This document shows, piece by piece, positions 54,025 through 62,253 of a DNA stretch of 64,000 bases. Source of the DNA: Paenibacillus sp. JNUCC-31 (GTDB taxonomy: Bacteria; Bacillota; Bacilli; Paenibacillales; Paenibacillaceae); the NCBI RefSeq assembly GCF_014844075.1, contig NZ_CP062165.1:5890001-5954000 (forward strand), read 5' to 3'. The stretch's first letter is position 1; each line of letters opens with the position of its first letter. The translations under genes were made by a program, and so were the position numbers. Under the pieces are notes generated by a model that was not told where the DNA came from, searched no databases, and saw only the letters and a program-made list of their open reading frames with translations.

Positions 54025-56463
54025 CTACACCTGCGCTTTAACCATGGTGATGATATCTCCTGCTACTGTCGAGATTTTTCCAACCTGACCAGATAACATA
54101 CATTGTTCACCGGAAGGGAGGGTGCACAATGCCCCTTCTGTCCATGGGATATAGAAGGATAGTGAGGTACCAGCTTCACTCTCAATCTCGATCCAATCCG
54201 TCTCCCCATCTACAAAAGCCGCACTTACAAGGAAGCCTCCCACAGCACGGAGCGTATGGAATTCTGCCTTCTGTTCGTTCGGCCAGTTGGGGAAGAAGCG
54301 CAGGTTACCATTATAACTTTGAAGAAGGCATTCATTGATAACGGCAGGCAGGGAAAAATTTTCGAACCAGATGCCCATACGGGACATGAAATCGAAGTTC
54401 TCCGTGTCAGCATAGCGACCACCGCTCATTAGGACCCGATCTGTGCAAGTGCCGTTTGGTAGCAGACAATACTGAATCTGGCGCTTGAACCGTTCCAGAT
54501 CCAGCAAACCAAGCCGGGCTCCTGCAAGATGATAGAACACGAGTTCATTCCCACCTTCGTTTCGATGGTTAAGGTAGGCGTTCACTGCGGTCCGGTATTC
54601 TTCTTCGGGTGAATGAAGCCCATGGTCTTCGCCTGGAAATATCGTCGTGATCGGAATCGGTACGTTATAGATTACATCGGGGTTCTCGCCCTCCACCGAC
54701 ACAAAGACTGGACCGTTCCGGGATTCGGCTATGGGATAAGAAGGAAAATGGTTCAAGATCTGCTCTACATTGTCCAGCAGCTTCTGCTCGGTTTCTACCA
54801 TCTCAAGAATATCACAGGCCTGTGTGAAAGCATTGAACAGAAATCGCGTCAGTGTCAGGTCGATCAGGCTGTCTTTGTTTTTGGCAAAGCCGGGTGCAAT
54901 CTCATATAACTCCGGCACAACCGTCGGAAAAATGTGATAATTGTCGTCTCCCCAGTGTTCACCCCGTGCTTCCGGACGTTTCATGTAATCGACCATGAAC
55001 AGTACAGCTTCTTTCATGGGTTGAAATGCACGATTACGCAGAAACGTCTCGTCCATGGAATAGAGATAGTGCCACCATAGACTTTGCACCGTCCAAGGCG
55101 TCTCACAGATTTCCCATCCCCAGTGCGGGACAGGGTAGGGCATTATGGACATTTCAACAGGATAGGCGGAGTGTGGAAAATAAGCTCCACTCAGTCCGTA
55201 ATAATCTCGCGCCCACGTCCGGCTGACAGGAAGTACATGATCAACCATATCCACGTAAGGAAGATGTTTATCGAGATGGTTGCTGGAGAATGCAACCCAG
55301 AACGGCTGCTGCGTGTTGTAATTCATGTGGTAATCCCCATGCCAGTCTGCACCGATGGTACGGTAGCTCCAATTGGCGAACAGGCCAGGACAGGTAACGC
55401 CTGCTCTCACGGCACAATTAAAAAAATACAGATTGTGATACCAGATACGCTCCAGGAACTCATCTTCCAGTGCGACGGAGGAGAGGCTCCAATAATCACG
55501 CCACATTGCCTTCGACTCTTCCTTAGCTTGATTAAAGTAAGATAGATCTGGCGGGTGGGCCTCATCATCGAGATCGCTATAAAAGCCTTCCCACAGCTCT
55601 GCGCATGCCAAAAAGCCGTGTTCATCTGTTCCCGGAGAATCGAAATTTACTTCTGAATTCTTCGTAAGGAGGGGGTGTTCTTCGTTCTTACCTATACCAG
55701 ATACGCTTACAGCAAGCCGGAAAGCTTTATCTTTCACCTGAGTTATATAAGGTACAGACGGGTGTTCCACATGCGGCAAAATTTGTGTAAATGACTGTCC
55801 GCCCGTCACTGTGTTGGTCATAACTTCTGCGTGTGGGAATTCAGGTGGTGTTTCGGGATCTGGAATTAGCTTGATCTCCTCGAATAAGGGAACCAACGCA
55901 CCTGTTGCAGCATCGCTTGCTTTCATCCAGACTCGTTCGTGTGATCCTTCCACAAATAGCTCGAATATGGCAGGTTTGCCATCCATCAGGAAATCAATCG
56001 TGCAAAGGCCATTTGCAATATCAATGGTATGGCCAATAACTTCGGCCTTTCGCCGATCATATCGCAGCAGCAGTGATCCGCAGGGCATGGGCTTTGGATA
56101 AGCTTTACTGTAATTTTGGCCGGCCAGCTCACAATATTGTTTGTACCATGGATGATCCGTTAATTGCACCAAATCAGCTGGCAGAGCAGCCAATCTTTCA
56201 TAGACCTCTTGGAAAGTCAGTAGCTCGTCTTTGTGATCTTCAGCGAGACGAATATCCCAGACATTGTTATGTCCAAAATGGAGCATTACGGCATCCGGGC
56301 GGGTTGTTACGACAATACCCAGTCCTCCGTTGCCTAACAGTGCGCCTTCAAAAAAGTCCGGCGCAGGACCAGTGAAGGAAACGGGATGCTGCTTGGCACG
56401 TTCATAGCCTCTGTTCTTATTTATCTCGTGTCTTCTCTTCATTTGCTTATCATTCTTCTGCAT
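54025..56463 (-). CDS. Divergent GH95-like (alpha/alpha)6 glycosidase
   Basis: A large protein (812 aa) with the GH95-type layout: an N-terminal sandwich with EGALLGNGGLGIVV, a helical barrel, and a C-terminal end with INECLLQSYNGNLRFFPNWP that parallels LLQS...LELLPALP in the true GH95 enzymes. The Asn pair is retained in YHMNYNTQQPFW, but the catalytic-base motif IDGNF reads WFENF. It may therefore use another residue, act on another sugar, or not be a hydrolase. No signal peptide. ATG 56463 follows GAGGAGG by 7 bp. It is divergent from the soluble AraC regulator that probably controls it. Confidence 0.72.
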   Translation of the reverse strand: MQKNDKQMKRRHEINKNRGYERAKQHPVSFTGPAPDFFEGALLGNGGLGIVVTTRPDAVMLHFGHNNVWDIRLAEDHKDELLTFQEVYERLAALPADLVQLTDHPWYKQYCELAGQNYSKAYPKPMPCGSLLLRYDRRKAEVIGHTIDIANGLCTIDFLMDGKPAIFELFVEGSHERVWMKASDAATGALVPLFEEIKLIPDPETPPEFPHAEVMTNTVTGGQSFTQILPHVEHPSVPYITQVKDKAFRLAVSVSGIGKNEEHPLLTKNSEVNFDSPGTDEHGFLACAELWEGFYSDLDDEAHPPDLSYFNQAKEESKAMWRDYWSLSSVALEDEFLERIWYHNLYFFNCAVRAGVTCPGLFANWSYRTIGADWHGDYHMNYNTQQPFWVAFSSNHLDKHLPYVDMVDHVLPVSRTWARDYYGLSGAYFPHSAYPVEMSIMPYPVPHWGWEICETPWTVQSLWWHYLYSMDETFLRNRAFQPMKEAVLFMVDYMKRPEARGEHWGDDNYHIFPTVVPELYEIAPGFAKNKDSLIDLTLTRFLFNAFTQACDILEMVETEQKLLDNVEQILNHFPSYPIAESRNGPVFVSVEGENPDVIYNVPIPITTIFPGEDHGLHSPEEEYRTAVNAYLNHRNEGGNELVFYHLAGARLGLLDLERFKRQIQYCLLPNGTCTDRVLMSGGRYADTENFDFMSRMGIWFENFSLPAVINECLLQSYNGNLRFFPNWPNEQKAEFHTLRAVGGFLVSAAFVDGETDWIEIESEAGTSLSFYIPWTEGALCTLPSGEQCMLSGQVGKISTVAGDIITMVKAQV

Positions 56464-56491
56464 AAATGTCCTCCTCGTGAAGTATGCGATG

Positions 56492-56610
56492 TACAGTTAT
56501 TACTGTATTGGAACAGCAGTTTGCTGTATTTAGCAAGACGTCCACGATTTGCACGATAGTCAGATCAATTGGTGCTCTGCTGAGATGTACCTCTAGTCCC
56601 GAATTGTACC
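56492..56610 (+). promoter_or_regulatory. Divergent control region with TGTACCT pair and inverted repeat
   Basis: TGTACCT occurs at 56585 and 56604 (19 bp apart, same strand), matching the repeats before the GH27 and transporter genes. TACAGT-TATT-ACTGTA (56492-56507) is an inverted repeat nearer the GH95-like gene, and CTGTATT recurs at 56503 and 56524. These are candidate sites for the adjacent AraC regulator. Confidence 0.5.
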
Positions 56611-56671
56611 TTTCGACAATGGAGATGAATGGGTAACATCGAGAGAAACGGAGTCGGAAAGGAACCTTCCT

Positions 56672-57559
56672 ATGAATTTTGCTTCCTTGCATCCCTATGT
56701 ATATCTGGCGACACGATACCCATTTGTAAAAGGACAGTCGAGTTCTCAGCGAATTTGCTATACCAGCTCTATTTACTTGATCAGCGAAGGGTACGGGATA
56801 TTGACTACAAATGGTCAGAGCAGCAGGCTGGGTCCGGGTTCGCTGGTCTATATCGCAGCAGGGCAACTGCATGAGTGGGTAGCTGATCTGAAGAACCCAA
56901 TGGTACACCTATGTTGTTATTTCGATTGGCACTATGTGGAGAGGGGAACGGATTTTAATACAGTTTGTCCGATTTGTTATCCCCCGCAGGTGCTGCAGCA
57001 GGCATTTGTGGGCCCTTCTTTTCCTTACGCGCTTAGGGAAATTTCAAAGGTGGAGTCATTGCGGATTTGGCAGGATCTCTTCCGGGATTTTTATAAGAGT
57101 GGGGTGTTCATCAATGAACAGACGTTTATGCGCAGTTTGACGATTCAACGTAATTTCCAGACATTCATCGACTATTTTTTGAACTGTTGCATGCTGAGGG
57201 AGGATTTCATTCCAGATCAGCGAATAAGCCAAATGTTGCACATGATTGAGCAGGATTTGTTGCATGAAGCCCCCAAACCGCTGAAGGTCTATTACCAAAA
57301 GCTGAATATGAGCCGTGGTCATTTTTTTGAACTATTTAGAAAATCTACCGGATATTCTCCCATCCAATATATGAACCGATTACGCATAGGACTGGCTAAG
57401 GACGATCTGCTGCACACGACGCTAAGTATCACACAAATAGCGGAAAAATATCACTTTAGCTCCGTTCATTACTTCTCCAGGCTTTTTCATCGACTAACGG
57501 GTCAAACCCCGCGTCAATATCGCTTGTCTGCTTGTGCTAGTTCAATCCTGCAATCTTAA
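56672..57559 (+). CDS. Soluble AraC family transcriptional regulator
   Basis: A 295-aa regulator with a cupin-like sugar-sensing N-domain (LISEGYGILTTNGQSSRLGPGSLVYIAAGQLHEW) and a C-terminal AraC DNA-binding domain (LNMSRGHFFELFRKSTGYSPIQYM; ITQIAEKYHFSSVHYFSRLFHRLTGQTPRQY). It has no membrane segments. ATG 56672 is 9 bp after AAAGGA. The divergent neighbour encodes a GH95-like enzyme. TGTACCT repeats just upstream suggest autoregulation and control of other units in the locus that share the motif. Confidence 0.9.
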   Translation: MNFASLHPYVYLATRYPFVKGQSSSQRICYTSSIYLISEGYGILTTNGQSSRLGPGSLVYIAAGQLHEWVADLKNPMVHLCCYFDWHYVERGTDFNTVCPICYPPQVLQQAFVGPSFPYALREISKVESLRIWQDLFRDFYKSGVFINEQTFMRSLTIQRNFQTFIDYFLNCCMLREDFIPDQRISQMLHMIEQDLLHEAPKPLKVYYQKLNMSRGHFFELFRKSTGYSPIQYMNRLRIGLAKDDLLHTTLSITQIAEKYHFSSVHYFSRLFHRLTGQTPRQYRLSACASSILQS

Positions 57560-57652
57560 GTTTTTCATTGGAATGAACAGGCTTTTTTGGTCTACATATT
57601 CCCCCTTCATTGTTCAAATAATGATGGAACAGAACAAAGGAGGGAACGACGG

Positions 57653-58540
57653 ATGAATAAGGCCGGGCGAAAAGGGTGGTCATGCTCTTGGAGAATGAAG
57701 ATGTCATTGGTGTTAGTCGGCTCGATATTAATAGTCAATGGGGGAAACCTGCCTTCCAGTAGTGCGGATTCGCAACATGTACCACATCAGGTTTCTTCAC
57801 ATACTTCCGGAGACAAATCACAGCATAAACGAATGGCGATCATTATTGATGATGTTGGGAATAACATGAAAGGAACGGCAGAAATTTTGGCGACTCCTGT
57901 GAAGCTAACGGTGGCTGTAATGCCTTTTTTGCAAACGACAAAGAAAGATGCGATCGCAGCACATGAAAAAGGGATGGATGTGATTGTCCACATGCCCATG
58001 GAGCCCAAAAAAGGAAGGCCTGAATGGTTGGGTCCAGGTGCGATCACATCCAATCTGACGGACGAAGAAGTCCGTGACCGTGTAGAGAAAGCCATTGATG
58101 ATGTCCCCTATGCGATTGGCATGAACAATCATATGGGATCCAAAATTACGTCCGATAAACGCATCATGTCTATTGTATTGGACGTTTGTCAAGAGCGTGG
58201 ATTGTTTTTTGTCGATAGCCGGACCAACTTTCGCTCCGTGGTGGGCGAATTGGCAGTGACTAAAGGCATGCCTCCAGTCGGGAATGACATTTTTTTGGAT
58301 GATCATAATTCCAAACAGCGTATTCGTAAACAGATGGATCTTGCGGCTCAGCGCGCTCTTGACAAAGATGTATGTGTCGTTATTGGGCATGTTGGACATA
58401 CCGGAATGAACACATCAGCCGTAGTTCATGAATCCGTTTCCCGGCTCAAAGGTCAGATTGAGTTCGTCGGTATAGGCGATCTGGTTCGTGATGTGTGGCA
58501 TTGGAAGCCTGAGCTTAAACTGCCGACAGATAATAAATAA
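57653..58540 (+). CDS. YibQ-type divergent polysaccharide deacetylase
   Basis: A 295-aa exported protein of the YibQ/DUF610 family with a NodB-like barrel. An N-terminal membrane/signal segment (MSLVLVGSILIVNGG) precedes MAIIIDDVGNNMKG, HMPMEPKKG, GMNNHMGSKITSD and VDSRTNFRSV, the family's metal-site-like motifs. Substrate unproven; an envelope polysaccharide or peptidoglycan role is likely given the amidase next to it. ATG 57653 is 8 bp after AAAGGAGGG. Its last 26 bp overlap the end of the convergent amidase gene. Confidence 0.88.
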   Translation: MNKAGRKGWSCSWRMKMSLVLVGSILIVNGGNLPSSSADSQHVPHQVSSHTSGDKSQHKRMAIIIDDVGNNMKGTAEILATPVKLTVAVMPFLQTTKKDAIAAHEKGMDVIVHMPMEPKKGRPEWLGPGAITSNLTDEEVRDRVEKAIDDVPYAIGMNNHMGSKITSDKRIMSIVLDVCQERGLFFVDSRTNFRSVVGELAVTKGMPPVGNDIFLDDHNSKQRIRKQMDLAAQRALDKDVCVVIGHVGHTGMNTSAVVHESVSRLKGQIEFVGIGDLVRDVWHWKPELKLPTDNK

Positions 58541-59273
58541 TGCCGCTTGCTATGGCCTGTGCGATCCGTTTCTGTTCTTTCGGATCGCTAATCATGGCAC
58601 GATCACGGGCATTGCTTAGAAATCCGGTTTCGACGATTACAGCCGGTTGCTTTACATGATTCAACAGATAAAAGGGTTTACCCCATGCAACGTTATGTTT
58701 GGTCTCGTACAATTGATTAAGTTGACTCTGAATGGAGTCTGCGAGCAGATAGCTGCGTCCCTCGTTCTGATGTAAAACGACCGGACCTCGGGAGGTCGAC
58801 CGTGGGCTCCAGTTGGCATGGATGCTGACAACGATATCGGTGCTTATCTCTTCGCTGAGGCTTTTGCGTTGAGCCAAATCCCTGAGGTGACGTGAGCGGC
58901 TGTTCAGCCAGCGATTTTCGTCACTAAGTGCATAATCGCCGAATCGGTTAATAATGACTGCATAACCCTTGCTGCGAAGCAGGAGGTACACCTTTTGGCT
59001 AATAGCAAGATTGATGTCTTTTTCCAGAACACCATGGTCCGTTGTTCCACCGTCAATGCCGCCGTGTCCCACATCCAACAGGATAACAGGTGCTGCAAAC
59101 GCATGGTGGGAGGAGTGATAGGCATCCCCATCCGTTACCGGCAGCATGGATGAGCTTATGGGTGATTGTTTTGATTGGAGTGAAGCGAATTGCTCCGTGG
59201 CGACGTGAGAAGTCAGGGGGACGCAACTAATACTGATTAGCAATGCCATCGATGCGGCCAGCAGCTTATACAT
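58515..59273 (-). CDS. N-acetylmuramoyl-L-alanine amidase (Amidase_3, CwlD-like)
   Basis: A 252-aa exported zinc amidase cleaving the muramic acid-alanine bond. A signal segment (LLAASMALLISISCVPLTS) precedes LLDVGHGGIDGG (zinc His), EKDINLAI (Glu), VSIHANW (zinc His) and VETGFLSNARDRAMI (catalytic Glu). CwlD-type enzymes act in spore cortex formation, but the short linker gives no proof of that role. ATG 59273 lies about 11 bp after AAGGAG. It overlaps yibQ tail to tail and is divergent from the YqzE gene. Confidence 0.93.
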   Translation of the reverse strand: MYKLLAASMALLISISCVPLTSHVATEQFASLQSKQSPISSSMLPVTDGDAYHSSHHAFAAPVILLDVGHGGIDGGTTDHGVLEKDINLAISQKVYLLLRSKGYAVIINRFGDYALSDENRWLNSRSRHLRDLAQRKSLSEEISTDIVVSIHANWSPRSTSRGPVVLHQNEGRSYLLADSIQSQLNQLYETKHNVAWGKPFYLLNHVKQPAVIVETGFLSNARDRAMISDPKEQKRIAQAIASGIIYYLSAV

Positions 59274-59468
59274 GAGAATACACGCTCCTTCTTGAAATCG
59301 GCTTCTATAAGCAATAGAGCCTGGATGGATACCTTTGGCATTAGACTGTGCATTCTTTTATTTTTCATACTCTTTGCAGCAAAAAAAATGTTTATCTCGG
59401 ATCTCTTTTGCACACAATAGGGATAACACATAAGCCCCGGCTTTACCGGAGCTACGGGAGGCAAGATT

Positions 59469-59693
59469 ATGGCCAAAAGTGACGAGTTGGTGAAATACAT
59501 TACTGAGCGAGTCGTTCATTATATCGACACACCCAAAGATGAACGTAAAGGACGCACCAAGATCAAAGAGCCTTGGACGATGAAGTGGTTCGGAATGATT
59601 CCTTTTGCTGTATCCCTATGGGTTGGGAAAAAGGAAAAAGCAATGAATTCGCCGGAAAACAGGGAGAAACGAAGCTCTTCGGGTAAAGCATAA
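59469..59693 (+). CDS. yqzE: YqzE family small protein
   Basis: A 74-aa protein matching YqzE of Bacillus: ELVKYITERVVHYIDTPKDERK then KEPWTMKWFGMIPFAVSLWV, a short hydrophobic C-terminal half, and a charged tail. In Bacillus the gene lies next to comG, but no com genes are present here. Function unknown. The ATG follows GGGAGG at good spacing; a terminator follows. Confidence 0.82.
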   Translation: MAKSDELVKYITERVVHYIDTPKDERKGRTKIKEPWTMKWFGMIPFAVSLWVGKKEKAMNSPENREKRSSSGKA

Positions 59694-59727
59694 TTATGGA
59701 TCAGCTTTTATATCTGATCTCAACGTA

Positions 59728-59772
59728 AAAGACGCATTCCTAGGAAACCAGAGGAAGGCGTCTTATTTGTTT
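59728..59772. terminator. Rho-independent terminator
   Basis: AAAGACGC pairs with GCGTCTT around a loop of about 22 nt, followed by ATTTGTTTT; it lies between convergent genes. Confidence 0.65.
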
Positions 59773-59789
59773 TGCACATCGGCCACTTC

Positions 59790-60845
59790 TTAACTGGGAT
59801 GTTTAGGATTAAAGGCGTAGAAATGCCCATCCCGTATTAAGGTCTGCAGAGGAACAAATCGTCTTACCGAAGTATGACCACCAATAGCTACATATTGTAA
59901 TAACGCTGTTCCACGATCATTACGCCAGATCTGATACCCGCTGACAGGCAGAGGGCCTCCATAGAAAACATTTTGATGATTTGCAGAGAAAACAATCGCT
60001 TTATAATCTTTCCATTGCTCATTCAACGACTTAACTCCAGTAATGGATACAGCCTTGGATGTGATCCATAACAGGTTATCCGCAGGATTAAACATGGGCT
60101 GCAGATACATGGAATCTACAGATCGCAGGGAACCTTGAGGTGAGACTGACGGGATGACAGCTGTTTGTCCAGACATTGTGGTCATTGAATGAGGGCGTTT
60201 CGTGTTCTGTGAGCCCACATCGAGTTCTTTCAGAACACCTTCTGGCAAGGTATCGCCGTTGGTTGCGTCAATATAGATTGCAGCAGCATGGGGTCTATCC
60301 ACTTTCCAATAAGCGAGCAGGGGAGGAGCGTAACACCATTTTAGCTCTCCTCCTTCTGTACTAAGCTCTTGCAGGGTCAATTGATGTTTATCCAAAACTT
60401 GATTCAACAAGGAACTGCTGTATGGCCGTTGTCCTCCCTGACCATACTCACTGAGCTGTAATTGCCCCTGGTCGTTCTCTGAAATAATCATATAACCAAC
60501 GGGGGACCCTTCAACATCAGCGTAAACAAGCCAACTGCGCGTGCCGGGACCGAGGGGGTAAAAGTCCAATTCAGCCTGTTTCCAACGTTTCCCGGTCGCT
60601 TCAGACCCAAGAATGAGCGCTTGTTCGTGTGCAAACTGTTGAACCGTATCTGGGGCCATTATATCTGAATAAAGCACAGCCGTACTTTGGGCAATGGTTA
60701 AGGGTTGCATCGATTCAGATGCATCTTGAATACCAGCACCTTCAGCTTGCAGTAAGGGGAGCAGGGTGATTACACACAGAAGGCACACAGCAATACCTGT
60801 AATTCGTCGTATTACGTTCCACGCAGGGTGGAAGGGTTGTTTCAT
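59790..60845 (-). CDS. Exported protein of unknown function
   Basis: A 351-aa protein with a signal peptide (IAVCLLCVITLLPLLQAEGAG). The mature part has PepSY-like features (WLVYADVEGSPVGYMIISEND; YIDATNGDTLPEGV), but I do not recognise a family. No enzyme motif is evident. ATG 60845 follows AGAGGTGG by 8 bp. It lies between yqzE and yqhG, with the same orientation as the latter. Confidence 0.75.
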   Translation of the reverse strand: MKQPFHPAWNVIRRITGIAVCLLCVITLLPLLQAEGAGIQDASESMQPLTIAQSTAVLYSDIMAPDTVQQFAHEQALILGSEATGKRWKQAELDFYPLGPGTRSWLVYADVEGSPVGYMIISENDQGQLQLSEYGQGGQRPYSSSLLNQVLDKHQLTLQELSTEGGELKWCYAPPLLAYWKVDRPHAAAIYIDATNGDTLPEGVLKELDVGSQNTKRPHSMTTMSGQTAVIPSVSPQGSLRSVDSMYLQPMFNPADNLLWITSKAVSITGVKSLNEQWKDYKAIVFSANHQNVFYGGPLPVSGYQIWRNDRGTALLQYVAIGGHTSVRRFVPLQTLIRDGHFYAFNPKHPS

Positions 60846-60981
60846 GCGAACACCACCTCTTCTGGAGTACATATCATGACGAATTGGAGCTGTATTCGTT
60901 ACATGATCGTTTCTAGTTTCATTCTAGAGGACAAGCTGTGCAAAGGTTGCTGCAACCTGTCGGGCTGCCACTCATGAATAA

Positions 60982-61018
60982 ACACTACTTTTGCCGTCAT
61001 TTGAGGGAAAAGTAGTGT
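60982..61018 (-). terminator. Inverted repeat, probable terminator after yqhG
   Basis: ACACTACTTTT (60982-60992) and AAAAGTAGTGT (61008-61018) are perfect 11-bp complements just beyond the yqhG stop. The T tail is weak (TTTATT). Confidence 0.6.
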
Positions 61019-61027
61019 CCTCGTCGT

Positions 61028-62251
61028 CTATCTCAAATGAAACATGCCGCTGCTAATGGCGGTCACCTTCACTTTAGGCTCATATTGCCAAATCATCTCG
61101 GTACGGCGTGTCTCGTATTGAAGCTTCATGGCCTCACGGTCCATCACTGCTTGTCGGGCTTTATCCTGTTCAGGGTCCGTTTCCGTGTCCGGTTCTGCCT
61201 GAACAGCAGATTCAGCTGCGAGTTCGACATCGGATCCGATCATCACGCCAGCAGGTTCAATGGGCTGTAAATGTACATTCTGGTTTCGAGAGGGCTCGGA
61301 GCGATCAGGCTGAATAGGGGTAGATGATCCCGCCTGATCCTTACCAGAAGCATTAACCTCTCTACTGGAATCAGAGAGCGTATCTACGTCGACCTCAGGA
61401 GTGTCTTCTCTAAGAACTGCTTCATAGTAGGTATCCACAACAGCGAGTTCCAGATCAAGCCGCTCTTTGGCTTTCTCAGCCCAGCTATAATCGAGTTCCA
61501 ATAAGCGGTTCGTCAAATGAGATTCCAGAGCAGCCCCGGCATCGGCTAGCGATACTTTGGCGGTCTGTACGTGCATATTCTCTGCCAGTCTTGGACTGAG
61601 GTCACGTTTGTTCAGCTTGGAGCCGAATTTCTCGACAATCTCCCCTGTGCGAAGGGAGATTCCAATAAAATGCAGTTCCTCTCGCTTTAAATCACAGGCA
61701 AACTCCACTTTGAAGCAGACACCAAGCCATGGTTCATATACCGCTGGTGCGGTGGCGCGCAATTGCCGTTTGGCAGCCTGTTCGAACAGATTTACATATT
61801 CGCCACCTTCACGGGCTGCATTGAAAATCTGTTGTAACCTGCGGCTGCCATATACCACATCCTCTTTCAAAATCCGTCCTGGCCCTAGTTGAGGGAGAGA
61901 AGGGACAATGCCGAAGTACCGACCTAGAATGGTATCTTTGGGAGCCTCGGGGCTACCTGGATTTGCACCTGGTGAGGGTGGTGGGGCTAACTGTGCAGCT
62001 TTGGCTTCAGCAGCTTCCATTGCCTGCTGATGGGCGTCCGGATCAAATACAAACGTAAAGGACATTGTCTCCGCAGGTGCTCCGGTTCGCTCGACAAATC
62101 CCCAATAATACGGACGGTTGGTTAACGCCTTGTCGGCTTCTGGTGAAAGTTTAACGGTTACATGGGCAGGAGATCGCTCCATGATCTGACAATCGAGTGT
62201 TTCCAGGTAAGTGAGCACGTAAGCTTGCACTTCATGGGGCGACATGGTCAT
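61028..62251 (-). CDS. yqhG: YqhG family protein
   Basis: A 407-aa homologue of Bacillus YqhG (MSPHEVQAYVLTYLETLDCQIMERSPAHVTVKLSPEADKALTNRPYYWGFVE; YGSRRLQQIFNAARE; KEELHFIGISLRTGEIVEKFG split by strands). It is longer than the Bacillus protein because of a Pro/Ala-rich insert near residue 90 and an acidic, low-complexity region near residues 285-360. Function unknown. The ATG follows AAAGGAGGT; it is 2 bp from the stop of the upstream yqhH homologue, so the two are translated together. Confidence 0.85.
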   Translation of the reverse strand: MTMSPHEVQAYVLTYLETLDCQIMERSPAHVTVKLSPEADKALTNRPYYWGFVERTGAPAETMSFTFVFDPDAHQQAMEAAEAKAAQLAPPPSPGANPGSPEAPKDTILGRYFGIVPSLPQLGPGRILKEDVVYGSRRLQQIFNAAREGGEYVNLFEQAAKRQLRATAPAVYEPWLGVCFKVEFACDLKREELHFIGISLRTGEIVEKFGSKLNKRDLSPRLAENMHVQTAKVSLADAGAALESHLTNRLLELDYSWAEKAKERLDLELAVVDTYYEAVLREDTPEVDVDTLSDSSREVNASGKDQAGSSTPIQPDRSEPSRNQNVHLQPIEPAGVMIGSDVELAAESAVQAEPDTETDPEQDKARQAVMDREAMKLQYETRRTEMIWQYEPKVKVTAISSGMFHLR

Positions 62252-62253
62252 GA

